Shown here piece by piece: positions 60,301 through 63,300 of a stretch of DNA of 64,000 nucleotides; the stretch's first letter is position 1, and every line of letters starts with the position of its first letter. Origin of the DNA: Siphonodentalium dalli (lineage: Eukaryota > Mollusca > Scaphopoda > Gadilida > Siphonodentaliidae); the NCBI GenBank assembly GCA_032622095.1, contig CP136065.1, positions 247,503,474-247,567,473 of the forward strand, in the 5' to 3' direction. The translations under genes were made by a program, and so were the position numbers. The notes under the pieces were generated by a model. That model searched no databases. It worked only from the letters and a program-made list of their open reading frames with translations, and had not been told where the DNA came from.

Positions 60301-63300
60301 GTTGAAGCTTTATTTGGCCGGTTTTGGCCGGTTTGTTGGGTAAAGGGTTAACTAACCATCATCCTCGTCTTCTTCGTTGCTATCTTCTCCATCAATGTCA
60401 TCATCCTCCGTTATGCTCTCCAGATTATCGACAGTCGACCCTCCCCAGGTTGCCATGGTAGCATCTACACTAGCTGCAGCTCTGGAAGCAGATTTATCAA
60501 GTATTACATCACAAACAGATACCATGAATACCAATTATGAGTCATGACTGGCCAGATAAGCCCAAAAGTAGTTCATTCAGGAAGCCAGGGCTCAGGAACA
60601 TATGAAGCGTATTTTTCCGCTGAATGTTTGTTGAAGTCAGACATGATAAATGTTAAATTGATGTCCCTGCCTTTTTGACTGCTATTTCACCTACAGATAT
60701 AAAGATCTATTCAGGATTCAAGGTTAACATTTTGCTTTTCATTTACGTTTTAAAATTTAAATGTTGAAAATAACATGTTTTGAGCCAAGAATTTCAATGG
60801 AAGAGACAATTTTCAACCAATTTCAGCCCAGTTACTGAACTACAGCTTAAATTTTGCATTACAGAATAACGTTACAAAGTATTTATAAGGTTATTTTAAA
60901 TGCTAAAATGTGGTTTCTCATAAATTTTAAGCCTGATATATACCCGAATGCTTCAGTAGAGTATGATACTGTGTCACTCTGATTGTCTTGGTTACGGGAG
61001 TACTGTTTTCTGTTTCTATCTTTCCGCATGATCGCCTCCAGTTCTTTCTTCTTTGACCTCAACTCCTCGCGAATTATTCTCTGTTTCCTCATACTGTCAT
61101 AGATCTCATCATTTGATGAAACTGGAACATTATTCAAGGTTTCTAAATTAGTTATTAACTCTTTACCCAACAAACCGGCCAAATAAAGCTTCAACAGCCT
61201 ACAATATCTTCGGTCTGTCTCAATAGAACCATACAAATATGGATATCATTGGAACCGGCTCCTTGACCACATTGTGATAGTTACAGTTATGCCCTGTGCC
61301 AATGCATTCTCTTATATATGCGAGTCGACCATAGGTCGCCTCGCATATATAAGAGAATGCATTGGCCTAAAAAAAATCTTTTTTTAACACTTTTTACCAT
61401 TTTTTCTTACATTCTTTAACAATTTTATAATTTTTAATGTGTTAAGCCAATGCATTCTCTTATATATGCGAGGCGACCTATGGTCGACTCGCATATATAA
61501 GAGAATGCATTGGCACAGGGCCCTTCTGTTGGGTAAAGGGTTAAAGCCATATTTCACAAGGTTCATGAGGTAATTTTAACAACAATCTTTAACCATGAGT
61601 GACCTGTTTCTGATGTGTCTTTCATATATTTTGGCCTTTTTGTTGCCACAATGTCAAGTCATGTCATTGAGAGCTGATTAAAAAAAAAGTCACGAGAAAA
61701 TACATATATGCTGTCCAGAGATACAGAGATCAAAATCTGGAATGAATGCATTTTTCACTCTAAGGCCCATAACTCTGAAAGAATAGACAAAACCCGGATA
61801 TCCTATGAGGACTCAGAGCTCCAAAGTTGTTAGATGGAATAAAGTATGGAATCCATTTCTATATCTCCTGCCAAACTTTGCTTGCATGGGGGTGGGGGAG
61901 CAGGAGTTGGGGCAGAGGGATAATAATGCAACTTACATGTGACACAGGGTGTGTTCTGTGATACACTAGTATTTTCCTCTGGAGGGTTTGTCTTCTTTAC
62001 ATCAGGTTTATTTGATTCTTCTGGTTGCTTTGGAGCGGTCTCTTGGGCCTGTTTGAAAATAACAAATTGTATAGAAATATGTATCCTGAAGTGAAAACCT
62101 GGTAAACATTCTAAGAAACATAATACTGTGAATGGCTTTAAATTCGTTGGTATTAATGTTCGTGGTCCAGCCATTTATGACTTTAACGTGGGTTCGTAAA
62201 TATGTGGGTCCGCCGGTACTTGGGTCCGCCGGTACTAACTATTGCTTCCAAACCCCCAAATAATTACAATCAAGTCCAACGAATAGAAGTGCAGACACAT
62301 AACCTAGGTGAAATTCACTCTCTTTTCATAACATAACTCCCTAGGCGATGAATGTACATCGAGTCAATAGTTACATGTACCTCCCGCTTGACATTCTCAA
62401 AATGGCGCCCGCGATAGTTTTGAAGATAACATTTTTTCGTGGGGTTTTTAATTTGGTTGTCATCAACAACCAAGAAAACCATGAAAATTGAACCACCACG
62501 AATAAATGTACTTTTACAGTAGAATAAAAATCGGGCATGACAGATTTTTTAACTTATGAGTGACAAAGTCTGCCATTTGCAATAACAATTTATTTTATGC
62601 AGGAAATTATTTATGCTATCAGAATAAGCTCCCACAGGATGTGTACAGAGGCAAGGCTTGGTGTTTTGTCTATGATAGCATATATCATGGCCAATGTTGA
62701 CGATGTTGATTATCGTCAGTAACAACAGTTAGTTACAAATGGACAAAGTGTTCTTGGTATATTAATCAAATTTGTTGAAAAATCAAAATGAATATAATGG
62801 CTGATTATGACAAGATGCGGCCGTATTTATATTTTATCTCATTCTAAATAAATTCCGAAAGCGAAACCAGCTGAACGCGCATGCACACAGGTAATGTACC
62901 TTCGTACTATTGAATAAGCGTACCAATTTAATTAGCGGTCTGTTGTCTTGGTGAAATTGATTGAACAATGGCGACTTCACAGATAATTAGAGCAATGACA
63001 CGTTGTTTTTACAGCAGTTATTGTGTTGGTGTGGGCTCTTTGTTTTCACAAAAAATGTCAAAACTAAACACTAATTCGCTAAAAGTTCACGGTGGTGGTT
63101 TATTGTCACCACCAGTTTAAATCAACTTATCACACATAATGAGCCGTCGGGAAAATGACAACTCAGAGTTGAATATAGACCAGAATATTAAACATAAAAT
63201 ATCCCCAGTCTACAGCAAAGCCGACAAGAGCTCAGCGTCAAGTATGTCAAATCTACTGTCAACAACATTTTAAAAAACCGTTAATCACCATAAAATTTAT

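Noticed and set aside
60883-61236. 117-codon frame beginning at MYGSIETDRRYCRLLK
   Set aside because: The N-terminal half is MITE A8 sequence; only 60944-61121 is PCM1 exon 3.
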